A stretch of 64,000 nucleotides of DNA from Paenibacillus sedimenti (GCF_014534655.1 NZ_JACVVD010000001.1:558001-622000); one strand, 5' to 3'; positions 16,123-25,153 are shown, counted from the first letter of the stretch. The notes: generated by a model not told the origin, from the sequence alone. A program made the numbers and translations.

Positions 16123-16237
16123 TTGTACAATCTCTTCTGATAAGTTTGTCCAACGTTCAGAATTGTTAAACAAAAACTGTTCAAATTCTTGAGTATAGTG
16201 TATAATTAAGACATTAAATTATACAACATTGTACAAT
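16123..16237. promoter_or_regulatory. Repeated TTGTACAA palindromes in the divergent regulator/proline dehydrogenase promoter
   Basis: TTGTACAA occurs at 16123-16130 and again within the 10-bp palindrome ATTGTACAAT at 16228-16237, about 106 bp apart. A related GTATACAAAC is at 16094. A TATAAT lies at 16201-16206. Two palindromes flanking the promoter suggest a looping regulator or repressor; its identity is unknown. No clear -24/-12 element is visible. Confidence 0.4.
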
Positions 16238-16258
16238 TCCGACGGAGGAATCACACAT

Positions 16259-17173
16259 ATGGAAATGATGCTGAAAAATATGTTTCAAGCACTGGGTAAA
16301 AGCCGTTCAGCAAATAAATTAGCGAAAAAGTATGGTCTACGCTTTGGCGCTGCCCGGTTTGTAGCCGGCGAAACAATTAAACAGTCCATTGACGCAGTAA
16401 GGCAGCTTAACCAAGACGGGCGCGTGGCGACTTTGGACCATCTCGGCGAGTTCGTATTCAGTGAAGAGGAAGCTATACAATCTGCGGACATGTGCATACA
16501 AACTTTGGATGCCATTGCGAGCTCAGGCGTTCAATCTAATCTCTCCTTGAAAATGACATCGCTAGGCTTGGATATCAGCCGTGAGCTTTGTATGAAGAAC
16601 ATGAAGCGAATACTCGATCGTGCGCGCCAGCATGGTAATTTTGTGCGTATTGACATGGAGGATTACGCCCACTGCCAAATCTCGCTGGATATCTATAGAG
16701 AACTGCGGGAGCAGTATGATAATGTGGGTATCGTCATTCAAGCTTACCTGTTCAGAACCGTACAAGATATCCAAGATCTGAACGCTCTGAAAGCCAACCT
16801 GCGTCTGGTTAAGGGCGCTTATAAAGAGTCCCCGCAAGTCGCTTTCCCTGAAAAGCGGGATGTTGACGATAATTACAAAAAAATCATTGAAATGCATCTT
16901 GCCAATGGCAATTATACCGCAGTCGCAAGCCATGACGAGGCGATCATTAATTTCACGAAACAATTCGTCAGCGCTCGCGGCATTGACAGAGAACAATTTG
17001 AATTTCAAATGCTATACGGTATTTGTGAAGACCTGCAAAAGCAATTAGTGAGAGAAGGATACCGGGTGCGCGTTTATGTTCCCTATGGTGTCGATTGGTT
17101 TGGTTATTTCATGAGACGGTTGGCCGAACGGCCGGCGAATGTCTGGTTTGTCCTTAAAAATATGTTTAAATAG
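16259..17173 (+). CDS. putB: Proline dehydrogenase (monofunctional)
   Basis: The 304-residue FAD enzyme oxidises proline to P5C at the membrane. The (beta-alpha)8 PRODH signatures are visible: RIDMEDYAHC, LRLVKGAYKESP (flavin/substrate region) and the C-terminal YGVDWFGYFMRRLAERP Arg-x-x-Glu-Arg-type motif. Length is typical of the monofunctional Bacillus-type enzyme, called PutB/FadM in relatives. The longer open frame begins at a TTG at 16229, but GGAGGA at 16244-16249 with 9-nt spacing supports ATG 16259. P5C dehydrogenase follows 27 bp later. Confidence 0.94.
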   Translation: MEMMLKNMFQALGKSRSANKLAKKYGLRFGAARFVAGETIKQSIDAVRQLNQDGRVATLDHLGEFVFSEEEAIQSADMCIQTLDAIASSGVQSNLSLKMTSLGLDISRELCMKNMKRILDRARQHGNFVRIDMEDYAHCQISLDIYRELREQYDNVGIVIQAYLFRTVQDIQDLNALKANLRLVKGAYKESPQVAFPEKRDVDDNYKKIIEMHLANGNYTAVASHDEAIINFTKQFVSARGIDREQFEFQMLYGICEDLQKQLVREGYRVRVYVPYGVDWFGYFMRRLAERPANVWFVLKNMFK

Positions 17174-17200
17174 ATCCGCATACGGAGAGGAGCAATTACA

Positions 17201-18769
17201 ATGACTACATTTACAAAAGTAACTACCTATGCCAACGAACCTTTTACTAATTTCGCATTAGAAGAAAATAAAAAAGCGATGGAAGCCGCTATCGCGAAGG
17301 TGAAAACGGAACTCGGCCGAGAGTACCCGCTTTATATCGGTGCGGAAAAAGTCGTTACTGAAGCAAAAATCACTTCCATTAATCCGGGGAATGTGGATGA
17401 AGTGATCGGTTATGTCAGCAAAGCGGATCAAGTTTTGGCGGAGAAAGCGATGGGCGTAGCTCTGGAAACGTTCGAATCCTGGAAAAAGGTTCCCGCTAGA
17501 GAACGTGCGGAATACTTGTTCAGAGCAGCAAAGCTTATGCGTGAGCGCAAACATGAATTCTCTGCATTGATGATTTTGGAATCAGGCAAAAACTATGTGG
17601 AAGCGGATGTTGATACCGCTGAAGCGATTGATTTCATGGAATTCTATGCACGCGAGATGATCCGTCTCAGTGAAATCAGTGAAACTCAGCCTCTAACTAA
17701 AATTGCCGGAGAAGACAATAATATTTCATATATCCCTCTTGGAGTTGGCGTTATTATTCCGCCGTGGAACTTCCCGCTGGCGATCTGCGTAGGAATGACG
17801 ACTGCTGCCGTTGTATCGGGGAATACGGTTCTGTTGAAGCCGGCATCGACAACGCCGGTGATTGCGCATAAGTTTGTTGCTTTGATGCAAGAGGTCGGCC
17901 TTCCTGCGGGCGTTATCAACTTCATTCCGGGAAGCGGCGCTGAAGTCGGCGATTACTTGACGACACATCCAAAGACAAGATTCATCAGCTTTACCGGTTC
18001 TAAAGAAGTTGGGCTTCGAATCAACAAATTAGCCGCGGATACGGTTCCAGGTCAAATATGGATCAAACGCGTCGTTGCGGAAATGGGCGGCAAAGACGGC
18101 ATCGTCGTTGACGAAACGGCTGATCTAGAGGCTGCGGCTGCGGCAATTGTTGCATCTGCATTCGGGTTCCAAGGCCAGAAATGCTCGGCAGGCTCCAGAG
18201 CGATTATCGTCGAATCCGTATACGATCAAGTTGCAGATAAAGTAGTCGCATTGACGAAGCAGCTGCAAGTCGGTCTTCCGGAGGATAACTTCGCAGCGGG
18301 TCCGGTTATCGACAAGAACTCTTACAATAAGATTCTGGAATACATTGAAATTGGCAAACAAGAAGGAACTTTGCTTGTCGGCGGCAACAAGGCTGACGGT
18401 AACGGTTATTACATTCAACCGACTGTATTTGGCGATGTGAGCGGTAAAGCGCGCATCATGCAGGAAGAGATTTTCGGACCTGTTCTGGCACTGGCGAAAG
18501 CGAAAGATTGGCAAGAAGCGATCGCCATGTACAACGATACTGAATTTGGTTTGACAGGGTCTTACTTCTCTACGGATGAGGAGCGTATCGCTGAGGCGCT
18601 GGAAACCGTACACTGCGGCAACCTCTACATTAACCGCAAATGTACAGGCGCATTAGTCGGCGTTCACCCATTCGGCGGCTTCAACATGTCAGGCACGGAT
18701 TCCAAGGCTGGCGGCTATGATTATCTGTTGCTGTTCACTCAAGCGAAAATGACGTCCCGTAAAATATAA
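17201..18769 (+). CDS. rocA: 1-pyrroline-5-carboxylate dehydrogenase
   Basis: The 522-residue aldehyde dehydrogenase oxidises P5C/glutamate semialdehyde to glutamate with NAD. Visible features are the [10 protein letters not shown] substrate loop, [14 protein letters not shown]-binding stretch, [10 protein letters not shown] with the general-base Glu, and the catalytic Cys near residue 328 in [11 protein letters not shown]. Length is that of the RocA/PutC family. It directly follows proline dehydrogenase and completes both proline and arginine breakdown. GGAGAGGAG is the ribosome site. Confidence 0.96.
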   Translation: MTTFTKVTTYANEPFTNFALEENKKAMEAAIAKVKTELGREYPLYIGAEKVVTEAKITSINPGNVDEVIGYVSKADQVLAEKAMGVALETFESWKKVPARERAEYLFRAAKLMRERKHEFSALMILESGKNYVEADVDTAEAIDFMEFYAREMIRLSEISETQPLTKIAGEDNNISYIPLGVGVIIPPWNFPLAICVGMTTAAVVSGNTVLLKPASTTPVIAHKFVALMQEVGLPAGVINFIPGSGAEVGDYLTTHPKTRFISFTGSKEVGLRINKLAADTVPGQIWIKRVVAEMGGKDGIVVDETADLEAAAAAIVASAFGFQGQKCSAGSRAIIVESVYDQVADKVVALTKQLQVGLPEDNFAAGPVIDKNSYNKILEYIEIGKQEGTLLVGGNKADGNGYYIQPTVFGDVSGKARIMQEEIFGPVLALAKAKDWQEAIAMYNDTEFGLTGSYFSTDEERIAEALETVHCGNLYINRKCTGALVGVHPFGGFNMSGTDSKAGGYDYLLLFTQAKMTSRKI

Positions 18770-18774
18770 TCATG

Positions 18775-18816
18775 AAAAGAGCCCTCCGGCTTCAAAGCGC
18801 GGAAGGCTCTTTTTGT
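18775..18816 (+). terminator. Terminator after the P5C dehydrogenase gene
   Basis: AAAAGAGCCCTCCG and CGGAAGGCTCTTTT form a long, slightly imperfect stem ending in a T-run, 6 bp past the stop codon. Confidence 0.92.
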
Positions 18817-18841
18817 AGTACGGAGGCTCCTCAAAGTAACA

Positions 18842-18883
18842 GGAATATGCTTCGAAGGTTAAGCGTTGCTTTTGGGGGACTTT
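18842..18883. repeat. 42-bp direct repeat, copy 1
   Basis: The segment beginning GGAATATGCTTCGAAGGTTA and ending TTTTGGGGGACTTT matches 29120-29161 at 37 of 42 positions in the same orientation, 10.3 kb away. Here it covers the last codons and the downstream flank of the minus-strand ArsR gene. The TTCGAA core is palindromic. Its nature is unknown. Confidence 0.75.
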
Positions 18884-19188
18884 TTATTTTTCAAGCCTTG
18901 AAGAACGGCTGGCAGTACACCAGGAAAACGCGAATTCAAATCATCATATCGAAGAGATATTAATCGTTGCGTACCTTCTAGTCTCGTTCGAGTAACGCCT
19001 GATTCTCTAAGCACCTTGTAGTGATGGGAGAGGGTCGAATTGGGAATGGGTATTTCCATGGCGCTGCACGATTCTTCGCCATTTTCATCTAAACTTTTGA
19101 CAATATCAAGCCTAATCTGATCACTAAGTGCGTAAAGCACAGTAGACAGATTCATTTCATTCAAACTTGGATGATAGAGCGTTCTCAA
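18859..19188 (-). CDS. ArsR-family winged-helix regulator
   Basis: The 109-residue protein has an ArsR-type winged helix: VLYALSDQIRLDIVKSLDEN, then the recognition region NSTLSHHYKVLRESGVTRTR and a wing ending in LISLRYDD. No metal-binding ELCVCDL motif is present, although a single Cys (ESCSAME) occupies that region, so the inducer is probably not arsenic. The likely start is a TTG at 19188, preceded by TAGGTGA. Its C-terminal codons fall inside a 42-bp repeat also found at 29120. No obvious target lies beside it; it faces away from the histidine kinase gene. Confidence 0.9.
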   Translation of the reverse strand: MRTLYHPSLNEMNLSTVLYALSDQIRLDIVKSLDENGEESCSAMEIPIPNSTLSHHYKVLRESGVTRTRLEGTQRLISLRYDDLNSRFPGVLPAVLQGLKNKKSPKSNA

Positions 19189-19343
19189 GTTCGATCACCT
19201 ACCCGGAAGTTATTATGACAATAATATCATAGTTCTATAATTATCGAAATAGCGAACAGAACAAGGGCTCTTTTCGTAGTCAATCGTCGGCTTGTAATGT
19301 TATAATTTATAACAAGACCGGAGGATTGGATGGGGATCATGTA

Positions 19344-20801
19344 GTGAAAGTCATTTATGTACTGATGTTCGTTTCCATGTGGACGACAGGTATTTTATTC
19401 TTGTTGAATTCCAATAAAAATAACTTTTGGAGCGGGATGTGCTTATTGGTCGGAGGGATGGCCAGTTTTACTTTTGCCATGCATTTGTCAATCATGCCAG
19501 TACTGCTAAAGTATGATCTCGTTCATCCTATAGTTAGCGCATTTCTCTATGTCGTAAGTGTGATTGCGATGAATCTTTATTTTTATTTTCTGCCTTATAT
19601 ATTTAGCATGGGGGGCTTATGGCTCAGCAACAACTTTTCAATAAAGATAAGGGTCGTTCTGTCCACAGCGATGGCGGTTATTCCGGTCGTTCTTATGCTG
19701 AATCACGCGTGGGTTGAAGGCTGGAATCAATTTGATGTAAGCCGTTTCCGCTGGTGGGACGGCGCTTATGTGGCATTAGGATGCGTTTTTTACTTTATGT
19801 CCGTTCAAAAAGAAACAGATGCATTTTCGAAGAAAAGCAAACGCCGGGTGGGCTTCATTTTCAGTTCGGGAATGACGTGGGCATTTTTTAGCGACTATGT
19901 GGGTTTCGAACAGTTGAAATTGGGCATGTGGAAGTTTGAGCTTCAAAGCAATGGTACTTGGCAGTACAATTTTATTTTGATTCTCCTGTTGGTCGGTCTC
20001 GTCATTTATAATACCGTGAGGTATGGATTTCTGGGCATCAAGCTCAAAATTGAGCGGGAGCGGTTAGACTATTCGATGCGGGCGTTAACGATGGGCGTGT
20101 CGATTCTGAATCACTCGATCAAAAACGAGATTCAAAAAATCAATTATTTAACCGAGAAAAGCAGTGATTTGATTCGGGGCAATCAGCCCGAACGATCGCT
20201 GCAAGCGATGGAACAAGTCCATACCATTACGGCACACTTGTTGAATATGGTGAGCAGCATCAAAGAGAAAGCGGACGATGTCGTGCTTCAAGAGAAAAAT
20301 TATCCGATTCGCGAGCTGCTTGAAGCGGCTGTGGATTTCATGAAGCCTTCCGTAGAGCATAAGGAGATCGGAATTACATTGAGTATGGAAGCCGATGGGG
20401 AGCTTTACTGCGATCCGGTCCATTTGAAAGAAACGCTGTCCAATTTGATCCAAAATGCGATCGATGCGATGCCCAGCCAGGGCGGGGTGCTCCAACTACG
20501 AACCTATGTGACAAGAAAAGGATTTTATATCGAACTGAAAGACAATGGTGCGGGGATTCCAAAAGAAAATCTGTCCAAAATATTTGAACCTTTTTATACA
20601 ACGAAAAAAAACACCCTGAATCACGGTCTAGGGTTGTCATACTGTTACAGTGTATTGTTAAAGCACGGCGGGCAATTGAGTATACCTGAAAGTGAAATAA
20701 ACAAAGGAACCACCGTTCGTCTGCAGTTTCCGATACAGAAATTTACGCCGTCTTCCAAGGTGATTCCTACTTCGGAGTGGAAGGCGCCATCCGTGTTTTA
20801 G
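19344..20801 (+). CDS. Membrane sensor histidine kinase
   Basis: The protein is about 485 residues. Roughly seven hydrophobic spans occupy the N-terminal half. An unusual H-box (ILNHSIKNEIQKINY, about residue 250) and a HATPase domain follow, with N-box NLIQNAIDAM, G1 DNGAGIPKEN and G2 NHGLGLSYCY. The frame reaches a TTG at 19326 that abuts GGAGGA, too close to be used. A GTG at 19344 with a GGGGA site is better. A 4-codon ORF (19330-19344) sits between GGAGGA and this GTG and shares one base with it, so translational coupling is possible. Its regulator is probably the opposing gene at 20810-21397. Confidence 0.88.
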   Translation: MKVIYVLMFVSMWTTGILFLLNSNKNNFWSGMCLLVGGMASFTFAMHLSIMPVLLKYDLVHPIVSAFLYVVSVIAMNLYFYFLPYIFSMGGLWLSNNFSIKIRVVLSTAMAVIPVVLMLNHAWVEGWNQFDVSRFRWWDGAYVALGCVFYFMSVQKETDAFSKKSKRRVGFIFSSGMTWAFFSDYVGFEQLKLGMWKFELQSNGTWQYNFILILLLVGLVIYNTVRYGFLGIKLKIERERLDYSMRALTMGVSILNHSIKNEIQKINYLTEKSSDLIRGNQPERSLQAMEQVHTITAHLLNMVSSIKEKADDVVLQEKNYPIRELLEAAVDFMKPSVEHKEIGITLSMEADGELYCDPVHLKETLSNLIQNAIDAMPSQGGVLQLRTYVTRKGFYIELKDNGAGIPKENLSKIFEPFYTTKKNTLNHGLGLSYCYSVLLKHGGQLSIPESEINKGTTVRLQFPIQKFTPSSKVIPTSEWKAPSVF

Positions 20802-20809
20802 CCTCTATT

Positions 20810-21397
20810 TTATTCTTCTTTAGCGTGTGTTAATTTCGCTTTAATGCTCTTAAGCTGGGTTTTAATCGTATTGGCGGATTTATGCAGCTTCTCGGAAATT
20901 TGCTGTTTACTCAAGCCTTCCTTCCGCAAATCGAATACTTCTCTCTCGGTAGCGGTCAAAGTCATCAACTGGATTTCATTGCGCATGATCCGGGCTGCGT
21001 CAGAGTGGATCGAAGACCGATCGCTGTAAGCCTCCCGTATCGCACGGACGATGTCCTTGTAGCTTGATTTATTAATATAGTTAAGGGCGCCTATCTGGAA
21101 CGATTTCACAATTATTTCTTTTTCAGTGAGTGACGTAAGCATAATGATTTTGATATTGTTTTGCTGAGATAAAGACAAAATTTCGCTTGTCGCCTCAAGG
21201 CCGTCCAGGTTATTCCCGGTCAGATTGATATCCATTAAAATGACGTCGATCTGCTTGTCACACGCGAATTGGACCGCTTGTTCTTTCGTTGCAGCCAGAG
21301 CCACAACTTCGATATCAGGCTCAATATCCAAATCCGATGTCAAATTTTGCTGCCAGAACGGGTCATCTTCGACGAGCATCACGCGAATGCTGTTCAC
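20810..21397 (-). CDS. NarL/LuxR-type response regulator
   Basis: The 195-residue protein has a receiver domain with the EDD acidic pair, phospho-acceptor Asp near 56 (ILMDINLTG) and a LuxR helix-turn-helix at the C-terminus (LTATEREVFDLRKEGLSKQQ onward). It starts at GTG with AGGGGTGG upstream. It lies tail to tail with the histidine kinase at 19344-20801, only 8 bp between stops. This convergent arrangement is unusual for a cognate pair. Confidence 0.9.
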   Translation of the reverse strand: MNSIRVMLVEDDPFWQQNLTSDLDIEPDIEVVALAATKEQAVQFACDKQIDVILMDINLTGNNLDGLEATSEILSLSQQNNIKIIMLTSLTEKEIIVKSFQIGALNYINKSSYKDIVRAIREAYSDRSSIHSDAARIMRNEIQLMTLTATEREVFDLRKEGLSKQQISEKLHKSANTIKTQLKSIKAKLTHAKEE

Positions 21398-21668
21398 TTA
21401 TAGCCACCCCTAATTTTTTCAAATACGCCGTTTGCGTCATCTATCATATTATACCAAGTCATAGTGGCGATCTAAAGGGTGATCTTTTTTAACCCCGGGG
21501 GGTGATAAAAGTTCATCCTACTCAGCATTACCGTCTACTTGTATAATCCAAAGTATAAAGAAATGCGATGCATGAAGATTTGCTTAGTATTATCCCCCGC
21601 CAAACCTCTCTTCCCTTGAGATATTCCTCGATTGATGATCCAATCATCCTCTCATATCTTCATTCCAT

Positions 21669-21713
21669 GTGCCCGGTTGCTGAACATACAGCATGCTGGG
21701 CACTTCCTCTTTT
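21669..21713 (+). terminator. Strong hairpin with T-tract and no known upstream gene
   Basis: GTGCCCGGTTGCTG and CAGCATGCTGGGCAC form a near-complete stem (one bulge, two wobbles) around AACATA, followed by TTCCTCTTTTA on the plus strand. The 404-bp interval 21398-21801 contains no plus-strand gene ahead of it. It does have a TATAAT at 21542-21547 and a CCCCGGGG palindrome near 21493. A small RNA of roughly 150 nt ending here is possible. I see nothing else in the interval. Confidence 0.5.
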
Positions 21714-21801
21714 ATAGCAGCTCTAAGAGTATATTGATACGAAGCTCTGGAATGAGCTAGAATGAGAGAGTCATAAATCTAAAACAGAGAGAGGCACGAC
21801 C

Positions 21802-22095
21802 ATGATTGATCACATTGTACTTGTTAAATTTAGCGAAACGACAACTCAAGAGCAGCTGCAGGAAGTTGTGACCCGATTTAAAGCGTTAAGAAGCCATCTT
21901 ACCGGGATCGTCGATCTTCAAGCAGGTCTCAATTTCTCAGAGAAAAATCAAGGCTATCAAGTCATCCTGTCAGTTCGTTTTGAAGATCGGGCAGCTTTGG
22001 AAGCGTATGGGCCGAACCCTGAGCATCAAGCTGTTGCCGCTTATATTAGGGAAGTTGGCAGAGTGGACAGCATCATTGTCGATATGGAAGTCTAA
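21802..22095 (+). CDS. Dabb-domain (stress-responsive alpha/beta barrel) protein
   Basis: The 97-residue protein is a ferredoxin-like dimeric alpha+beta barrel. The N-terminal IDHIVLVKF strand, the central LQAGLNFSE segment and the YGPNPEHQAVAAYI helix are typical of the Dabb family. The family includes stress proteins and some cyclases; the substrate cannot be read from sequence. AGAGAGAGG precedes the ATG. It stands alone between two terminators. Confidence 0.9.
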   Translation: MIDHIVLVKFSETTTQEQLQEVVTRFKALRSHLTGIVDLQAGLNFSEKNQGYQVILSVRFEDRAALEAYGPNPEHQAVAAYIREVGRVDSIIVDMEV

Positions 22096-22119
22096 AAACG
22101 CTATGAAAATGTTCAAGAG

Positions 22120-22151
22120 AAGCCGCATAAACCTTATGCAGGCTTTTTTCT
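22120..22151 (+). terminator. Terminator after the Dabb gene
   Basis: AAGCC-GCATAA-ACC-TTATGC-A-GGCTT followed by TTTTC, 25 bp past the stop codon. Confidence 0.92.
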
Positions 22152-22261
22152 TTTCCTCGAAACTTGTCTACCTGTTGGTCTGAACGACAACTTGTATGAA
22201 TAGATATATATGCAAACGCTTCACGTTAAACAGCAAAATATATCAATGAGGTGATTCTATT

Positions 22262-23719
22262 ATGAGTACGGATAAGAACAAGCTTACGACGAGTTGGGGG
22301 GCTCCCGTTGGGGATAACCAGAACTCCATTACAGCCGGTTCGCGCGGACCAACATTAATTCAAGATGTCCACCTCCTGGAGAAGTTGGCGCACTTCAACA
22401 GAGAGCGTGTGCCTGAACGGGTCGTCCATGCGAAAGGTGCCGGAGCACACGGCTATTTTGAAGTAACGAACGATTTGACGAAATATACCAAAGCTAACTT
22501 CTTATCAGATGTAGGGAAACGTACGCCCTTGTTCGTTCGCTTCTCAACGGTAGCCGGCGAGAACGGCTCTGCGGATACGGTTCGCGATCCGCGCGGATTC
22601 GCGGTGAAGTTTTATACGGAAGAGGGCAATTATGACCTGGTGGGGAACAATACGCCCGTGTTCTTCATTCGTGATGCCATTAAATTCCCGGACTTCATTC
22701 ATACGCAGAAACGTCATCCGCAGACGCATTTGAAAAACCCGAATGCGATCTGGGATTTCTGGTCTCTCTCTCCGGAATCTTTGCATCAAGTGACGATTCT
22801 GATGTCCGACCGCGGTATTCCGGCTACGTTCCGTCATATGCATGGCTTCGGAAGCCATACGTTCAAATGGGTGAATGCGGAAGGTCAAGGCGTATGGGTC
22901 AAGTATCATTTCAAAACCGAACAAGGGATTCAAAACCTGGCTCCGGAACTGGCTGCGCAAATCGCCGGAGAGAACGCGGATTATCATACGGAAGATCTAT
23001 TCAACGCTATCGCAAACGGTGACTACCCCGCATGGAGATTGTGCGTGCAAATCATGCCGCTCGAAGACGCCAATACGTATCGCTTTGATCCATTCGACGT
23101 AACCAAAGTATGGTCTCAAAAAGACTATCCGCTCATTGAAGTAGGCCGTATGGTTCTGGACCGCAATCCGGACAATTATTTTGCCGAGGTTGAGCAAGCT
23201 ACATTTTCTCCGGGAACCTTAGTCCCCGGTATCGACGTCTCTCCGGATAAAATGCTGCAGGGCCGGTTGTTTGCCTACCATGATGCGCATCGCTACCGGG
23301 TAGGGGCGAACCATCAGGCTTTGCCGATTAATGCTGCGCGTAATGCCGTGAACAATTATCAACGAGACGGTCAAATGCGCTTCGATAATAATGGCGGAGG
23401 TTCCGTGTATTATGAGCCTAACAGCTTTGGCGGGCCCAAAGAAACGCCCGAAAATAAGCCGGCAGCGTATGAGGTGTCTGGTACTGCAGATAGCGTAGCC
23501 TACGATCATCATGATCACTACACCCAACCGGGCGATTTATATCGGCTGTTAAGCGAAGAAGAACGCTCGCGGTTGGTTCAAACGATTGTTGGCGCGATGA
23601 AGCCCGTTGAAAGCGACGAAATCAAGTTAAGACAAATCGGACACTTTTATAAAGCGGATCCGGACTATGGACAACGCATTGCTGCGGGGCTTGGTTTATC
23701 GATACCTGAAGACATTTAA
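22262..23719 (+). CDS. katA: Monofunctional haem catalase (clade 3 size)
   Basis: The 485-residue protein is a small-subunit catalase that dismutates hydrogen peroxide in the cytoplasm. The distal haem His ([12 protein letters not shown], near 56), [10 protein letters not shown], the Asn region ([17 protein letters not shown]) and the proximal Tyr motif ([14 protein letters not shown], near 340) are all present. AGGTGATTCT precedes the ATG. I find no PerR box; a cre-like TGCAAACGCTTCA (22211-22223) is one base short of the consensus. A terminator follows. Confidence 0.97.
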   Translation: MSTDKNKLTTSWGAPVGDNQNSITAGSRGPTLIQDVHLLEKLAHFNRERVPERVVHAKGAGAHGYFEVTNDLTKYTKANFLSDVGKRTPLFVRFSTVAGENGSADTVRDPRGFAVKFYTEEGNYDLVGNNTPVFFIRDAIKFPDFIHTQKRHPQTHLKNPNAIWDFWSLSPESLHQVTILMSDRGIPATFRHMHGFGSHTFKWVNAEGQGVWVKYHFKTEQGIQNLAPELAAQIAGENADYHTEDLFNAIANGDYPAWRLCVQIMPLEDANTYRFDPFDVTKVWSQKDYPLIEVGRMVLDRNPDNYFAEVEQATFSPGTLVPGIDVSPDKMLQGRLFAYHDAHRYRVGANHQALPINAARNAVNNYQRDGQMRFDNNGGGSVYYEPNSFGGPKETPENKPAAYEVSGTADSVAYDHHDHYTQPGDLYRLLSEEERSRLVQTIVGAMKPVESDEIKLRQIGHFYKADPDYGQRIAAGLGLSIPEDI

Positions 23720-23729
23720 ACGTCTTAGG

Positions 23730-23764
23730 CAGCTATCCTTTATTCGTAAAGGGTAGCTGTTTTC
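23730..23764 (+). terminator. Terminator after the catalase gene
   Basis: CAGCTATCCTTT-ATTCGT-AAAGGGTAGCTG (one G-T pair) followed by TTTTCTC, 10 bp past the stop. Confidence 0.9.
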
Positions 23765-23824
23765 TCTCATTTATGGGCAAATTGCCGTATTATTTTTGAA
23801 TGACGATTAATAAACTAAGCTTAG

Positions 23825-23839
23825 ATGTAAGCGTTAACA
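23825..23839 (+). promoter_or_regulatory. cre (CcpA) site before a gene of unknown function
   Basis: ATGTAAGCGTTAACA matches the 15-nt cre consensus WTGNAANCGNWNNCW at every fixed position. It ends 7 bp before the GAGG ribosome site of the gene at 23859, where CcpA would block transcription. CcpA binding itself is inferred. Confidence 0.6.
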
Positions 23840-23858
23840 AGAAAACGAGGTGATCACA

Positions 23859-24356
23859 GTGGGAACGCGTTTATTATCTGAACATTTAATTAAAAACCAT
23901 TTCCCTAAAATCAGGTATGTAAGAGTCCATACACATGGCAAATATGCAGCTACCATCTATGCGTGGAATGAGGATTTACATTTGCTTGATAACGAGATTC
24001 GCAGTTTGAAGCAATTCGCATCTGAATATTTACAACCGTATGTCTGCTTCAAAGTCAAATCGTACAACATGATCCAAGACGATCATGTTCCGCAAGTGGT
24101 TGAAAGGGAGCTGCCGGAAGTAATCATTAAAGCGGCTATGAATAGAGGCTTGAACCAATATGGAATTACTGCGGTTATCAATAAATTGTTCTCTTACGGC
24201 CGATTGGCTTTTAATAGTTACGATTCTGCGGTTGGAACGATCCATTTTGATTTCCATTCCATCATGGCAGTGGACGAAAGTGATCAGAAGTTAATTATCC
24301 ATTATTTGCAGGAAATCATTCCCGTAGGGTCAAAATGTGACGTGAATTTTCATTGA
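23859..24356 (+). CDS. Uncharacterised protein, possibly CcpA-regulated
   Basis: The 165-residue protein is soluble, with no signal peptide, no membrane span and no motif I can name. It is rich in aromatic and His residues (RYVRVHTHGKYAATIYAW near the N-terminus, GTIHFDFHSIMAV near the C-terminus). The open frame begins at GTG 23850, which overlaps GAGG, so GTG 23859 is preferred. A perfect cre site lies just upstream, hinting at a role tied to carbon status. It is flanked by catalase and another unknown gene and has no clear operon partner. Confidence 0.65.
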   Translation: MGTRLLSEHLIKNHFPKIRYVRVHTHGKYAATIYAWNEDLHLLDNEIRSLKQFASEYLQPYVCFKVKSYNMIQDDHVPQVVERELPEVIIKAAMNRGLNQYGITAVINKLFSYGRLAFNSYDSAVGTIHFDFHSIMAVDESDQKLIIHYLQEIIPVGSKCDVNFH

Positions 24357-24502
24357 GTAACTTTCACAGAATATAAGTCGATATTAAATCAGGATAGGCT
24401 GACCTTCAAAGGTCCACGCAACAACCTTCTCAGATGAATAAAAATAATCCGTTACCGCAATACGTATTGTGGGGATTGTGCAATATTCAGAGGAGGTACT
24501 TG

Positions 24503-25102
24503 ATGAGTATTCTTCATCGTAAAAGAAAATGTAAGAGAGTACGGCCGGGCCAGGCGCTGCCGCTTGCAAATGTGAACTCCCTCAGGATCACATCCGTCAG
24601 GGCTTTGCGGCTATATCGGAAAATCGCAACCGATAGTGCTTTTGCTGCACGTTTGGCGGCCCTGCTCAAAGATCAGCTTTCAACGTTAGAAGTGGAAAAG
24701 CTTATTCAAACCTTATATACCAGACGTATTTCCGTTACAGAGCTTGGCGGATTTTTTGTCTGCTTTACATCGCCGCGACCGACTAATTGCTTCGGGACAT
24801 TCCCATTCGCGCTCCGAACACCGGCCCCCAATGCGGCACAGCTAAGAACCATCGCTCTGGCGATGATCCCGCTGTACCTACGAATCTCCTTGGATCGCGT
24901 GTACGCCGCCAGGCTTGTCCGTGCAATCAACACGAACAATTCGGCGGATCTCACGAAGGCAGTCCGCGAAGTTGTAACCGCACCGCAGCTCGTTCGCGTT
25001 GAGGTTACCCGCGAGCAGCCTTCGCCGGAATTTGAACCTGACATCGGATTTTCTTTGTTCTTCCGCTTGAACAATAGGCTTTATTACAGCATAATAGCTT
25101 GA
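24503..25102 (+). CDS. Uncharacterised basic protein
   Basis: The 199-residue protein begins with a very basic stretch (LHRKRKCKRVRPG), followed by Ala/Leu-rich helices and a PNAAQLRTIAL-type segment. No family is recognised. The AGAGGAGG ribosome site supports ATG 24503 over the longer frame starting at 24434. A 14-bp palindrome (GACCTT-CA-AAGGTC, 24401-24414) lies upstream. The charged N-terminus and lack of membrane spans suggest a spore, DNA-associated or structural protein, which is only a guess. Confidence 0.6.
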   Translation: MSILHRKRKCKRVRPGQALPLANVNSLRITSVRALRLYRKIATDSAFAARLAALLKDQLSTLEVEKLIQTLYTRRISVTELGGFFVCFTSPRPTNCFGTFPFALRTPAPNAAQLRTIALAMIPLYLRISLDRVYAARLVRAINTNNSADLTKAVREVVTAPQLVRVEVTREQPSPEFEPDIGFSLFFRLNNRLYYSIIA

Positions 25103-25123
25103 TCTAAAAATATAGCGTACAAA

Positions 25124-25153
25124 ATAAAAAAATCACCATCCGGTGATTTTTTT
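25124..25153. terminator. Bidirectional terminator between convergent genes
   Basis: AAAAAAATCACC-ATCC-GGTGATTTTTTT is symmetrical with A- and T-runs, serving the gene ending at 25102 and the opposing cupin gene ending at 25152. Confidence 0.95.

Noticed and set aside
16562..17008. 148-codon minus-strand open frame
   Set aside because: Antisense to proline dehydrogenase, whose motifs establish the real frame.
18125..18613. 162-codon minus-strand open frame
   Set aside because: Antisense to the conserved P5C dehydrogenase gene.
22211..22224. cre-like site upstream of catalase
   Set aside because: TGCAAACGCTTCAC lacks one base of the spacing needed between the two half-sites, so it was not counted as a cre.
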